From Rahnella woolbedingensis (GTDB lineage Bacteria; Pseudomonadota; Gammaproteobacteria; Enterobacterales; Enterobacteriaceae), in contig NZ_RAHH01000005.1 of the NCBI RefSeq assembly GCF_003602095.1, positions 1 to 64,000 on the forward strand: a stretch of DNA of 64,000 nt, given 5' to 3'. Below, piece by piece: positions 41,180 to 49,506 of this stretch. The stretch's first letter is position 1. Each line of letters begins with the position of its first letter. The position numbers and the translations under genes are program-made. The notes beneath the pieces were generated by a model that was given only the letters and a program-made list of their open reading frames with translations, was not told where the DNA came from and searched no databases.

Positions 41180-41980
41180 TTACCACCAGCGGTGAAAGTG
41201 ATGGACCGGCCCGATGCCGTGGCCGACTTCCAGAGAATCGGCCTGCATCAGCGCCTGCTGCAAATATTCCTTGGCTTCGCGCACGGTATCAGCCCAGTTG
41301 TGAAGACGCGGCCGCAAAGCCGCCAGCGCCGCAGATAACGTACATCCCGTGCCATGAGTATGGCGGGTGTGTACGCGCGGCGCGGTAAAGCGCTCACGCG
41401 AGCCGGACATGAACAACCAGTCCGGACTCTCCTCATCGCTCAGATGGCCGCCCTTCATCAGCACCGCACCACATCCCATCGCCAGTAACGCTTCTCCCTG
41501 TTCGCGCATTTCGGTTTCATTGGTGGCTACTGCGCATTCCAGTAATGCAGCTGCTTCCGGCAGATTAGGTGTAATGATGGATACCTGCGGGATCAGCAAA
41601 CGGCGCACGGCATCCACGGCTTCCGGCAGTAACAACGGATCGCCACTTTTCGCCAGCATAACGGTATCCAGCACCACAAAAGGCAACTGATAATGTCTGA
41701 GCCGCTGCGCAACCACTTGCACAATCTGACTGTTTGCCAGCATGCCGATTTTCGCGCTGTCGATACGAACGTCGCTTAGTACGCTATCCAGCTGCGCCGA
41801 AACAAAGTCCGACTCAATATTATAAACCGACTGCACGCCACGCGTATTCTGCGCCACCAGCGCGGTGATCACGCTGGTGCCGTACGCACCCAGCGCCGAA
41901 AAGGCTTTTAAATCTGCCTGGATCCCCGCTCCGCCGCTCGGGTCGGTGCCTGCAATCGTCAGCGCATTGACTCGTTTCAT
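41180..41980 (-). CDS. thiD: hydroxymethylpyrimidine/phosphomethylpyrimidine kinase ThiD
   Basis: Phosphorylates HMP and HMP-phosphate in thiamine biosynthesis and salvage. The 266-residue protein has [23 protein letters not shown] split as the N-terminal signature, [11 protein letters not shown], and the anion-hole motif [18 protein letters not shown] near residue 205. The ATG overlaps the thiM stop (ATGA), with AAGGGGA upstream. It is co-transcribed with thiM under the TPP riboswitch. Confidence 0.95.
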   Translation of the reverse strand: MKRVNALTIAGTDPSGGAGIQADLKAFSALGAYGTSVITALVAQNTRGVQSVYNIESDFVSAQLDSVLSDVRIDSAKIGMLANSQIVQVVAQRLRHYQLPFVVLDTVMLAKSGDPLLLPEAVDAVRRLLIPQVSIITPNLPEAAALLECAVATNETEMREQGEALLAMGCGAVLMKGGHLSDEESPDWLFMSGSRERFTAPRVHTRHTHGTGCTLSAALAALRPRLHNWADTVREAKEYLQQALMQADSLEVGHGIGPVHHFHRWW

Positions 41981-42786
41981 TGCATCCCCTTCCCGTTCAG
42001 CCATTCTTCGCTGATTAAATACAAGTTATCGAGGAATTGTGGGGTAAAGCTGCCCGGACCTTTAGCCCCTTCACAGGCGCGTTCTCCGGCGCAGGACATC
42101 ACGCGACAGGCTGCGGCGACGTTATCCAGCCGCTCGCCCGGTAAAACCACAAAAGCAGCAACCACGGCAGACAGCGCGCATCCGGTGCCCACCACGCGGG
42201 TCATCATCGGATGTCCGCCCGCTACAGCCCAACGGTGTTCACCATCGGTGACGTAATCCGTTTCACCGGTGACGGCAACAACCGCGCCGGTTTTACGCGC
42301 CAGTTGCTGTGCGGCGGGTAAGGCTGAGAGGGAATCATCGCCGCTGTCCACACCTCGACCGGATGCACTGAGTCCGCTGAGCGCAAGAATTTCAGATGCG
42401 TTGCCCCGTATCGCAGCCGGTTTGAGTTTGATGAGTTCAAGGCAAAATTCTGTGCGCCAGCTCAGGCCACCGACAGCCACCGGATCCAGCACCCAGGGTT
42501 TTCCAGCCTGATTCGCCGCGTTAATGGCCGCCAGCATCGCATCAGCATGAGGGCGTGTCAGCGTGCCTACATTCACCAGTAACGCATCGGCGATGGCACT
42601 GAACTGCGCGGCTTCGGTGGAGTCAACCACCATCGCCGGAGACGCACCCAGCGCAAGCAGGACATTGGCGGTAAAAGATTGCACTACGTCGTTGGTCAGG
42701 CAGTGAACCAGCGGTGCAGAAAGGCGGAATTGTTGCAAAGAAGTGGCGACTAACGCGCCGGGAATGATAATAGGTCGGGTATTCAT
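41977..42786 (-). CDS. thiM: hydroxyethylthiazole kinase ThiM
   Basis: Phosphorylates the thiazole alcohol for thiamine salvage. The 269-residue protein includes [29 protein letters not shown] in two blocks, GNASEILAL and the catalytic region [19 protein letters not shown]. The start at 42786 is preceded by GGGGAG, a Shine-Dalgarno that can pair with upstream sequence in the riboswitch platform. The TPP aptamer ends about 45 bases before the start. Confidence 0.95.
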   Translation of the reverse strand: MNTRPIIIPGALVATSLQQFRLSAPLVHCLTNDVVQSFTANVLLALGASPAMVVDSTEAAQFSAIADALLVNVGTLTRPHADAMLAAINAANQAGKPWVLDPVAVGGLSWRTEFCLELIKLKPAAIRGNASEILALSGLSASGRGVDSGDDSLSALPAAQQLARKTGAVVAVTGETDYVTDGEHRWAVAGGHPMMTRVVGTGCALSAVVAAFVVLPGERLDNVAAACRVMSCAGERACEGAKGPGSFTPQFLDNLYLISEEWLNGKGMQ

Positions 42787-42788
42787 AA

Positions 42789-42912
42789 GTCTCCCCACCG
42801 GCACTCAGGAAGGCGGTATCGGGAGAGATACCTGACTTCCCTACGCTGGCATTATCCAGATCAGGTGGTACGGGTATTTCTCAGCCTTCACAAAGAAGGG
42901 CACCCCGAGTCA
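42789..42912 (-). promoter_or_regulatory. TPP riboswitch of thiMD (aptamer and expression platform)
   Basis: On the minus strand the aptamer (about 42832-42912) contains the conserved blocks CTCGGGGTGCCC, GGCTGAGA, ACCCGT, ACCTGATCTGGAT and ATGCCAGCGTAGGGA. Helix P1 is closed by GACT with AGTC. In the platform, TCTCCC (plus 42821-42826) is complementary to GGGAGA overlapping the thiM Shine-Dalgarno (plus 42789-42796), which indicates control of translation initiation by ligand binding. The 5' half may be island-derived. Confidence 0.93.
42841..42866. repeat. left direct repeat, candidate attL core
   Basis: CTACGCTGGCAT (42841-42852), one mismatch, then ATCCAGATCAGGT (42854-42866). The same order and orientation recur at 56420-56445. 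To the left the sequences differ at once (TTCC here, ATGG at the other copy), so identity starts sharply at the C of 42841. Confidence 0.7.
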
Positions 42913-42943
42913 TTTAAATCAAAATCAACTACTTGCGATTAAC

Positions 42944-42986
42944 GTCCCGTTAATCCCTGATCAGGATAATGCCAGCGGGAAGTCAA
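42944..42986 (+). repeat. inverted partial TPP aptamer copy
   Basis: On the plus strand, opposite to the thiM riboswitch, the sequence reads CCCGTTAATC, CCTGATCAGG, ATAATGCCAGCG, GGAAGTC. This matches the 3' half of a TPP aptamer with three bases missing before GGAAGTC and one change that makes CCTGATCAGG a perfect palindrome. A second palindrome, GATTAACG/CGTTAATC, lies beside it (42937-42955). It has no 5' half and probably does not bind ligand. Confidence 0.6.
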
Positions 42987-43063
42987 AGACACAACCCCAT
43001 AAAAACACAATGTGTCCCAGCTTGTGGCCCACATTGTGACTCATAACGGTAATCTCCAAATAC

Positions 43064-43087
43064 AAAAAAGGCCGGGTAGCCCCAGCC
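43064..43087 (-). terminator. intrinsic terminator insulating thiM
   Basis: On the minus strand GGCTGGG and CCCGGCC form a stem with loop GCTA followed by TTTTTTG. It would stop island transcription before it reaches the thiM riboswitch. Confidence 0.7.
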
Positions 43088-43406
43088 TAATTTTCAGAGG
43101 TTGTGCTCATTTGTTTTCGTATCGATAGCTGCAAGGTCTCATTGGTTACGGACCATGAAGCATGGACAAACTCAGTAATTCCATACCTACAGCCAAGGGG
43201 CAAGCATGAAGGAACTGACGGGTAATGTTGAGATTATCGAATACACCTTGAATTAGTGAAAATTTTCATAACAACGCGATTATTCGAATAAACAATCACT
43301 TTTAACATAGAAATCAAAAAGTAATATTAAATGGCTCATATGCGAACCAACTCACTTTTTTTTCACATATTTGGAAATATATTGATGAAAAAAGGAAGGA
43401 TTGGTT
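43088..43406. other. non-coding left end of island
   Basis: About 320 bases without a convincing gene, AT-rich towards darT. Just to the left, CACAATGTG and CACATTGTG (43007-43041) form an inverted repeat that could be an integrase or excisionase arm site. The darT promoter must lie here. Confidence 0.45.
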
Positions 43407-44030
43407 ATGATTCAACGAACTCAGCAAATCCAACAAATAGTGAAAGAACGTAAGATAGCCTGCCTTCTGCATTTTACCCGTGTTGAGAACTTAGAAGGCA
43501 TCATGTCACGTGGGATAATACCTATAGCCACGTCGAGACAATATCAAATACCAGTGTTGAGCAATGATGCATTCCGCTGGGATGGACGCACCACCGCCTC
43601 CTGTCTGTCAATTACATTCCCAAATTCATTGATGTTTTTTAAATGTCGGCAAGCTGACACACAAGCTAACTGGGTAGTGCTTGGCATACAACCGGCTGTG
43701 CTATGGGAAAAAAATTGTGCATTTTGCAAGCGTAATGCTGCAACCAGAGAAATCAGCGGCCAATCATTGGCAAGCCTACAATCACCAGCAGCGTTTGCAG
43801 GAATGTTTGATGAAATCGAAGAGTTTGACAGCCGCCAAACCATGAGTTTAAAACCCAGCCACACTACAGATGTGCAGGCTGAAGTGTTAGTATTTGATAT
43901 CATTGAGCCGCGATACGTCATTGGTGGAGTGTTCAACAAACCTGACATCAAGGCTACTTACGAGAGATTCTTAGAAGGCAAGGAATCCCACTTGCAAGGG
44001 TTTAATAGTGGATTCTTTTACCGCCGTTAA
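43407..44030 (+). CDS. darT: DarT-type DNA ADP-ribosyltransferase toxin (DUF4433)
   Basis: Predicted toxin of 207 residues that would ADP-ribosylate bases in single-stranded DNA using NAD. Family landmarks are the N-terminal LLHFTRVENLEGIMSRGI (NAD-binding His near 22), the block RWDGRTTASCLSITFPN (near 58) and VQAEVLVFDIIEP with the probable catalytic Glu (near 163). The start at 43407 follows GGAAGGATTGGTT. It is 11 bases before a NADAR-like gene, the partner type known for the DarT1 branch (guanosine modification) rather than the macrodomain DarG of DarT2. Confidence 0.85.
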   Translation: MIQRTQQIQQIVKERKIACLLHFTRVENLEGIMSRGIIPIATSRQYQIPVLSNDAFRWDGRTTASCLSITFPNSLMFFKCRQADTQANWVVLGIQPAVLWEKNCAFCKRNAATREISGQSLASLQSPAAFAGMFDEIEEFDSRQTMSLKPSHTTDVQAEVLVFDIIEPRYVIGGVFNKPDIKATYERFLEGKESHLQGFNSGFFYRR

Positions 44031-44041
44031 AGGCTAATTTT

Positions 44042-44749
44042 ATGGCACAAAGACCCGTATACATCCCGACAGGTGAAAAAACACACTTCGTTAAAACCGA
44101 ATTTGTAGATTTCACGTGGTTTCCGGGAATGTCAGTCTCACAAAAGCAGAAATCAATTGACTCGCTCCATGAAGCAGCAAAGACAAGCCTGCCTAATGTA
44201 GACAAGATACTTGAGATTTCCAGCAAGTCCCGTGACACTCTCGGCGTTGCGTTAAGCGCTTTTAATCTTTCGTTCACTACTCTGAAACAACAGCGAACGT
44301 TAACTATCGAATGTGCATTTCAAGGTAGTAAAGTCTTCCAGCGTGGCGGACCTTATATAGACATGTTTGAGATGACTCCCCGCGAAGCCAAAAAAGACAA
44401 ACGTCTGTTGACCTCTGGCAGACTGACCGGATTTAAGTTTTTCGGTAAAGAATGGGAACTGGAGCCACGGACAGCATTTTACGACTGGCTTTACATTAGT
44501 GCATTGAATAAACGAACAGAACTTGCTGAGCAGATTATTGAATATTCAGCATTTACTGATATCGAATTCAACCCAGAGCGCTCGATCAATTGCCAAGCAT
44601 ACTCTGCGGCACTTTACGTATCCTTATTCAAACAGGGCATTCTTGATGAAGCCATTGCAACCAAGGAAAGTTTCTTGGAAACGATTAAAAGTGCATCCAT
44701 CAGCAATGCTCTCCAAGATGAAACCACCCAATCAGGTTTTGGATTCTGA
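44042..44749 (+). CDS. NADAR-family antitoxin of DarT1-type system
   Basis: 235 residues. An N-terminal segment WFPGMSVSQKQKSIDSLHEAA leads to a NADAR-like core (about 80-165) with IECAFQGSKVFQRGGPYIDMF, SPREAK-like TPREAKKDKRLLTSGRL and LEPRTAFYDWLYISAL. NADAR proteins paired with DarT1 remove ADP-ribose from guanosine. The C-terminal third is helical. The tight spacing to darT supports one operon. Confidence 0.8.
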   Translation: MAQRPVYIPTGEKTHFVKTEFVDFTWFPGMSVSQKQKSIDSLHEAAKTSLPNVDKILEISSKSRDTLGVALSAFNLSFTTLKQQRTLTIECAFQGSKVFQRGGPYIDMFEMTPREAKKDKRLLTSGRLTGFKFFGKEWELEPRTAFYDWLYISALNKRTELAEQIIEYSAFTDIEFNPERSINCQAYSAALYVSLFKQGILDEAIATKESFLETIKSASISNALQDETTQSGFGF

Positions 44750-44765
44750 AACAAAAGAGAAGCCC

Positions 44766-44796
44766 CCAAAAAAACCGGGCGGTTTCCCGTCCGGCT
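44766..44796 (-). terminator. intrinsic terminator after capsid operon
   Basis: On the minus strand GCCGGACGG, GAAA loop, CCGCCCGG and a run of T follow the stop of the 44796-45089 gene. Confidence 0.7.
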
Positions 44797-45089
44797 TAAT
44801 GTGTGGCGTTGTTGCTGATATTAGCGTTGCAGGCTGCTAAAAACGCGGCTGCATCTTTCTCTGGCATTGTGGCGAGCACATCCCGCTGCTTTTTGAGTGT
44901 AGTGTAATGCAGGATCGCAGCTTCAAGGCCAACGCTGGCAACTTTGCTTAGAAACGTACTCCGTTTCACATCCAACTTTCTGCAAACGGCTGACCAATTT
45001 ATTAACCCTGCATCGCCATCCAGATCCAGATTTTTAATGCGGGCGGAAAGTAAGGGCCGATTCCCAACTCCCAGAATCTTCAATTGCAT
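44796..45089 (-). CDS. small phage-associated hypothetical protein, 97 residues
   Basis: Start at 45089 is fixed by GGAGAGGTAAATCT; an in-frame start at 45122 is less likely. The protein has a helix-turn-helix-like stretch INWSAVCRKLDVKRSTFLSKVASVG (in two parts) and an alanine-rich C-terminus. It follows the major capsid gene by 72 bases. It occupies the place of lambda FI but I see no similarity to FI. Confidence 0.65.
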   Translation of the reverse strand: MQLKILGVGNRPLLSARIKNLDLDGDAGLINWSAVCRKLDVKRSTFLSKVASVGLEAAILHYTTLKKQRDVLATMPEKDAAAFLAACNANISNNATH

Positions 45090-45161
45090 AGATTTACCTC
45101 TCCAGAATGACGGAGGGGCCACTATTGGCCCCCAAAACCGTTTGGCTATTACCTCGCCTGA

Positions 45162-46199
45162 TTACGAAGCATCATTGGTGATGGCGGTCACCAGATCCGG
45201 TCGGTAGCAAATCGGCAACAGGCTGAACTCACTGGAAAGCGTGATGTTCTTATACGCATCGGTGCTGCTATAGATGCGGAAGTCCACCACGCCAGCAAAG
45301 GCAAGCTCAAGGTTGCGGCTTGTTGGGCCGACCAGGTTAGTAAATGGTGATGCCTGATCAGCACTCAACGGCTTCTCGAAGACCGGAACCATGAAGCCCT
45401 GATCTGCACCAATGCCGTAGAATTCGGTATCGGACATCTCGACTACAGTCACGTTATCCAGGACGTAATAGCTGAATGCCGGGTTGATCTCTTTATTGAA
45501 TACCAGACCATCAGGATCAAGCACACCATACTGTACAAGCTGGCGAACCGAGGGGTTAAAGCGCAGCTTCTTGAACAGGTTGGAACCCGCGAACAGGTAG
45601 ATGCCTTTCAGCAGGGAAGCAAGGCCACCCATGCGGCGCTTCATGGCGCTGACCTCATCGGACAGGGATTCTAACGGATCAGCAGCAACCCCCGTGTAGA
45701 TGGTTCCGGTGCTCTGGTCATAGCCAAATTCCTCTGACCAATCCAGGATCGGGCCATCAGCGGTGTATTCCATATCGGTGACACGATGGCGGAACAGGCT
45801 TTCAGCAAACATGCGTTCACGGCTTGCCGCAAAGCGTTCATAGTGAGCCAGGCTTTTAGCAGTAACAGCGTCCAGGACGTTGGCCTGTAGCGAAGAGCCA
45901 ATCTTACGGTACGGCTGCACATCAGCAGCAGTGATCACATCCTGCGTAGGGAACAGAGGAAGCTCGATCAGATGATTAGCTGCTTTTGGCTTCGGTGTGC
46001 TTCCCCATTCGCTGGAAAATCGATTTGCTGCCGGTGCGATGGTGTCAGCCTGAGCGTTCAAGATGTCCAGACTGGTTTTAAACTGGTCAGTAACGTCACG
46101 CTGGAAAATGTTCAGGTTGGTTAAGATACGGTTGCGGGCCGGAACGTTCGCAAATGTCGAACTGTAATCGACGTATGAAAAATCTTTTGTAAGAGCCAT
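45162..46199 (-). CDS. phage major capsid protein E (lambda gpE-like)
   Basis: 345-residue coat protein of the HK97-fold family represented by lambda gpE. Typical segments include NIFQRDVTDQF, a long central region with LFRHRVTDMEYTADGPILDW, and the C-terminal LLPICYRPDLVTAITNDA. AAGGACATCACAAC precedes the start. It follows the decoration-protein gene by 24 bases, the D-E order of lambda. No portal, protease, terminase or tail genes are found in the island. Confidence 0.88.
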   Translation of the reverse strand: MALTKDFSYVDYSSTFANVPARNRILTNLNIFQRDVTDQFKTSLDILNAQADTIAPAANRFSSEWGSTPKPKAANHLIELPLFPTQDVITAADVQPYRKIGSSLQANVLDAVTAKSLAHYERFAASRERMFAESLFRHRVTDMEYTADGPILDWSEEFGYDQSTGTIYTGVAADPLESLSDEVSAMKRRMGGLASLLKGIYLFAGSNLFKKLRFNPSVRQLVQYGVLDPDGLVFNKEINPAFSYYVLDNVTVVEMSDTEFYGIGADQGFMVPVFEKPLSADQASPFTNLVGPTSRNLELAFAGVVDFRIYSSTDAYKNITLSSEFSLLPICYRPDLVTAITNDAS

Positions 46200-46223
46200 G
46201 TTGTGATGTCCTTATCGGTAAAA

Positions 46224-46568
46224 TTATTGAGCGTCAGCCTGAGCTACGCGGATATTGCCGGATGCAGTCAGAGCAGCAATTGCAGCAGCGCCTACCGTCT
46301 CCCCCATAACGGAGATCACTGTTTCCGGGCGGATGTATACGCCACGGTCAGCAACGATGATGTTTGCATATGTGCCAGCGCGGTGATGACTTAGAACCAG
46401 TAACGCATCATTGCCGGAGGTAAATGCGGTGCCGTCGGCCTTAATGACCGAACCGGGCTGCACTTCGACGGCCAGGTTTGGGATGTTGACTGTTTTCACT
46501 GCAAAATTAGCGTCGGCCTGGTAGGTCACGACATCATTAAAGGTGCGTTGGGATTCGCCCATTTTCAT
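46224..46568 (-). CDS. head decoration protein D (lambda gpD-like)
   Basis: 114-residue protein close in size to lambda gpD. The block VVTYQADANFAVKTVNIPNLA and KADGTAFTSGNDALLVLSHHRAGTYANIIVADRGVYI are typical of the family. ATG 46568 preceded by GGAGTGACCTTT is preferred over in-frame starts at 46682 and 46628, which would place coding sequence over a terminator. It is the first gene of the capsid unit. Confidence 0.82.
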   Translation of the reverse strand: MKMGESQRTFNDVVTYQADANFAVKTVNIPNLAVEVQPGSVIKADGTAFTSGNDALLVLSHHRAGTYANIIVADRGVYIRPETVISVMGETVGAAAIAALTASGNIRVAQADAQ

Positions 46569-46654
46569 AAAGGTCACTCCATAAAGTTGTTGTTCGGTTG
46601 GCCTGTAAGCCGTGGGCTTCTGGGCCATATCGTCATTATTGACGGTGTGCAGGT

Positions 46655-46682
46655 GAAAAAATGCCGTCCCATTGGACGGCAT
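46655..46682 (-). terminator. intrinsic terminator between regulatory region and capsid genes
   Basis: On the minus strand ATGCCGTCC and GGACGGCAT form a 9-bp stem followed by TTTTTTC. It lies downstream of the promoter at 47118 and upstream of gene D, so capsid expression may need readthrough or antitermination. Confidence 0.75.
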
Positions 46683-46689
46683 CTCTTTA

Positions 46690-47100
46690 CTGGGTCAGAA
46701 AAAAGTAAGGCGGTATCAACCGCCCCGGAGGACAAGGAGAATGTGCATCTTTTGTTTTTCTGATCTGGGAAAGGGTGAGCGGCGGCACATCCATTGAAGG
46801 GCAAGGAGTCCCAAACGTGACGCGCTCAATGCCAGTTTGCATCATGGCAAGATGGCCCACTGAGGAGAGGGACGTAGTGCGGTTTTTAGACCGCTGGCAA
46901 ACCCCATCACGGCAGGATTATCTTTTGCAGCGCCCTTTAGGGGCGTTAGCTTTCCTAACCCGGCAAAAACGGGCTGGGATTGAATAGCGGCGCTGGGAAG
47001 CAAAGATGGCCCGTGCAAGGTATCCAGGAGCCAGCACCTGAGAGGAGATTAAATTACGCTCAATTGGCAGTAGTACGCAGCAGACTCTTTCGAATCCATT
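46690..47100 (-). ncRNA. hairpin-rich non-coding region, possible regulatory transcript
   Basis: No convincing gene here, but several hairpins: CGGT/ACCG (46880-46895), GCGCCC/GGGGCG (46930-46945), CCCG/CGGG (46960-46976), and GATGGCCC repeated twice. A promoter (47118-47146) and terminator (46655-46682) on the minus strand bracket it. A 16-codon frame (MDSKESAAYYCQLSVI, 47049-47099) with AAGGTG before it opens the transcript. The layout recalls immunity-RNA regions of P4-like satellites, but I cannot identify a homologous RNA. Confidence 0.3.
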
Positions 47101-47117
47101 AATCACCTTATGTTAGT

Positions 47118-47146
47118 ATTTTACCATGAATCGTCAAATTGCACAA
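47118..47146 (-). promoter_or_regulatory. sigma-70 promoter, minus strand
   Basis: On the minus strand TTGTGC (47141-47146), a 17-base spacer and TAAAAT (47118-47123). It points into the hairpin-rich region and towards the capsid genes. Confidence 0.55.
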
Positions 47147-47198
47147 CAAATATGTTGACACACTTGTTTATTTGTGCACCGGAAGTAACTCCCCCCTC

Positions 47199-47561
47199 TC
47201 AGGCACGTAGCGGTGCTGATTCGATGATATGCGAATAGCGGTCTGGGTCTGAGGCGACTAATTGGCGACATTTAGCACGAGCACGTTCGAGTGCCGCCTC
47301 ATCCACAATGTGCGGTGTAAAGGTTCCAGCTCCTACACCCAGGCTTTTCATGATGCGTTTAGATTTCTGCTTGCTGTCTCTCACTGGCGCAGCTTTCGGC
47401 GCTGGCTTCGTTGACGGCTTCCAATCAGGGTGGCGGGTCAGGTAGTCATCAACGGCGGCATTTACAGCGTCCTGCCGCTGTTCGGTTTCCATCTGTTCGA
47501 TGGTGCGCCCGTTCATGGCTGCGGCTATGGAATCGCGAACGGTTTTGAGTAAGTTTTTCAT
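47199..47561 (-). CDS. hypothetical protein, 120 residues
   Basis: Acid- and alanine-rich N-terminus (AAMNGRTIEQMETEQRQDAVNAAVDDYL), a proline/lysine linker, and a basic C-terminal part ALERARAKCRQLVASD. It is the last gene of the minus-strand operon that begins at 49935. Upstream an overlapping frame from TTG 47661 encodes a short hydrophobic peptide (DILPYLPIIWLAFRCV) that could be a separate small membrane protein, with no good ribosome binding site. Neither is recognised. Confidence 0.55.
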   Translation of the reverse strand: MKNLLKTVRDSIAAAMNGRTIEQMETEQRQDAVNAAVDDYLTRHPDWKPSTKPAPKAAPVRDSKQKSKRIMKSLGVGAGTFTPHIVDEAALERARAKCRQLVASDPDRYSHIIESAPLRA

Positions 47562-47753
47562 TTTTGTTTTTATTCCTTAATAGGATAACCAGCCCATCCA
47601 GGACGCAGCGAAACGCCAGCCAGATGATGGGCAGGTAAGGTAAAATGTCTATGAGGTTCAATGCTGGAGTTATTCCCCGAGGCCGCTATAGCGGTGCATC
47701 TTTGATGCATTCCCCTGTCTGTAACACGCCATCGGTAGGCGTGGACAGGGAAA

Positions 47754-48404
47754 CTATTCCCCGGTGCCGAGGATGTCAGGCTGTAGCTGTCGTGCCTGGG
47801 TCTGCCCTGCGGCTGCGGCGAACCGGTTGATCTTGATCGGCCTACGCTTCGGTGAAGCCTCATGGCGTGCCAGCGTCTTACGATATTCAACCATCAGCGG
47901 AGCTGTTTCTGCGGGCAGATATTGACTCAACACGGAAAGACTCACGCCCTCAGCGGTCAGCATCTTGATAACAGAAAATAGTGGTCGATCTGTGATCCGG
48001 CAAATTTCAGCGAGCGGAGCACCTGTCCCAAAACACTGGAGCGCCAGTTTTTGGCATGTCCAAGCATTGGCGGGAGTCACCTTCCGGCAGGTCGGATTCC
48101 ATGAGCTATTATAGAGGTCGAGCACTACAGCCGGGTCTAACCTGAGTCTGCAAGCAACCTCGTTTGGCCCGATACCGGACACCAACATTTTTTTAGCAGT
48201 GGAGATTATGGAGTCGGTACGGCTGCGCAATTTTCTCTGACGGGTCAAATCGGGTAGGTCGATCTTTGCTGGTTGTTCTGGTTTTTGTTCTGGTTCGGTG
48301 CAGCCCGCTTTACGCGGGTTAACTTCGTTAACGTCACCTGGTGACGCTGGTTTGTTCTGGTCTGTGTTCTGGGTGGCGGTCAGCGCCGTGGGGTTCTCAA
48401 TCAA
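47754..48404 (-). CDS. hypothetical protein, up to 216 residues
   Basis: Starts with TTG at 48404 behind AGAGGG, overlapping the previous gene by 4 bases. A polar linker (about 1-50) precedes a helical domain with RTDSIISTAKKMLVSGIGPNEVACRLRLDPAVV (two blocks), which resembles a helix-turn-helix, and APLAEICRITDRPLFSVIKML, a second one. It may bind DNA and act in replication or regulation of the element. No family recognised. Confidence 0.55.
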   Translation of the reverse strand: MIENPTALTATQNTDQNKPASPGDVNEVNPRKAGCTEPEQKPEQPAKIDLPDLTRQRKLRSRTDSIISTAKKMLVSGIGPNEVACRLRLDPAVVLDLYNSSWNPTCRKVTPANAWTCQKLALQCFGTGAPLAEICRITDRPLFSVIKMLTAEGVSLSVLSQYLPAETAPLMVEYRKTLARHEASPKRRPIKINRFAAAAGQTQARQLQPDILGTGE

Positions 48405-49300
48405 TTTACCCTCTGCAATTTAAAGTTTTTTTCAGCTTCCGCTTCTCTGGTTTTGAGATGTTTACCAATTAGACTATCAAGGTCATCGCCTGATACACCC
48501 CACATTACGCCGTATTCGTCCATGCCCTCGCCGTTTCCAAGGTCGAACCAGCAGAGAAGATCATCCAACGAGGCCATAACCCGGCCTGCGGTTTCCTCTG
48601 GCTCTGGTTTCTCAGGTGGAAAAGGCGGGTCATATTCCTGCGCTTCCTGGCTCACTGCATTATTACCATCTGTGCGATCATCGCTGCTGCGGTCATCGTT
48701 ACATGCCACGCTATCGCGCTGTCCAGCAACAACCGGGGCAGGCTCAGGGGCCAGGTTAGCACTCTGAACAGCGGGTGTGTCTGCGGGCGCATCAGTGGAT
48801 GGTGTAGCAGTGGCTGCTGCCTGTTCTGTCTGCTGTTCTGTAACCTCTGTAGCCTCTTCATGACCATTGTCATTCCCCTGTTTCTCATCGGGTTTTTTGG
48901 TCGCTTTCCGTTTCCCAGGCTTCGACGGGGTGATACCCAGTGCAACAACTGAGGCAGGCGGGATCGCCACGTAATTGCTGGAGTAGACGTTTCCCCTCAC
49001 TTTGACAGTCTTTTTTATCACCACCTGTGCCGCATCCAGCGCTTTGAGCGCATCAATCACCGCCTTTTCAGATACACCCATTTCCCAGGCGATAACGTCG
49101 GTATTGGTATGAATCGGATCATCATTGCCCCTGTTCTTATTCCCCTGGAATGTCCAGATGTACGAGTAGATCAGTTTCATCAGAGAAGTGAATTTAATAT
49201 CCCCGCCTGGGGTGTGGAGCTTTGTCATCCGACGAACGTCGGTAGGAACCACGTCGTAATTTTTAGTTTTTGCTGCTGCGCTCATTGTTGTTTTCTCCAT
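48401..49300 (-). CDS. winged-helix protein, possibly element replication
   Basis: 299 residues (285-294 from other ATGs; 49285 also has a good ribosome binding site). The N-terminal domain (about 20-120) has LMKLIYSYIWTFQGNKN and DVIAWEMGVSEKAVIDALKALDAA, a winged-helix pattern like those of replication initiators or DnaD-type proteins. A long low-complexity linker rich in E, T, A and P (about 130-230) joins a small C-terminal domain. It is in one operon with the RHH-like gene upstream. Confidence 0.6.
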   Translation of the reverse strand: MEKTTMSAAAKTKNYDVVPTDVRRMTKLHTPGGDIKFTSLMKLIYSYIWTFQGNKNRGNDDPIHTNTDVIAWEMGVSEKAVIDALKALDAAQVVIKKTVKVRGNVYSSNYVAIPPASVVALGITPSKPGKRKATKKPDEKQGNDNGHEEATEVTEQQTEQAAATATPSTDAPADTPAVQSANLAPEPAPVVAGQRDSVACNDDRSSDDRTDGNNAVSQEAQEYDPPFPPEKPEPEETAGRVMASLDDLLCWFDLGNGEGMDEYGVMWGVSGDDLDSLIGKHLKTREAEAEKNFKLQRVN

Positions 49301-49487
49301 GTTTCCCCGTGCCGGGTATTGTCAATCGGTGTGATGTCAGTTGATGTATTGTGCCGCCGTTGTCGAACAGGTTCGCAGCCGCTGCCAACACCTCACGCGT
49401 CAGAGCGGGAACCGTTGTTCCCCTGCGTTTCGCCTCGGCTAACAGCCCGGCGTAAACGTGTTCAGGTAGTTTGATGCTCAATGCCAT
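49263..49487 (-). CDS. ribbon-helix-helix-like protein, 74 residues
   Basis: The N-terminus ALSIKLPEHVYAGLLAEAKRRGTTVPALTREVL fits a ribbon-helix-helix DNA-binding fold: a beta-strand followed by two helices. The C-terminal 30 residues are polar. GGAGATAAACCGAT precedes it. It overlaps the winged-helix gene, so it probably acts as an autoregulator or partition-like protein of the element. Confidence 0.6.
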   Translation of the reverse strand: MALSIKLPEHVYAGLLAEAKRRGTTVPALTREVLAAAANLFDNGGTIHQLTSHRLTIPGTGKHGENNNERSSKN

Positions 49488-49506
49488 ATCGGTTTATCTC
49501 CTCGGT

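Noticed and set aside
46574-46804. 76-codon minus-strand frame before the capsid genes
   Set aside because: It reads across the terminator hairpin at 46655-46682 and has no ribosome binding site.
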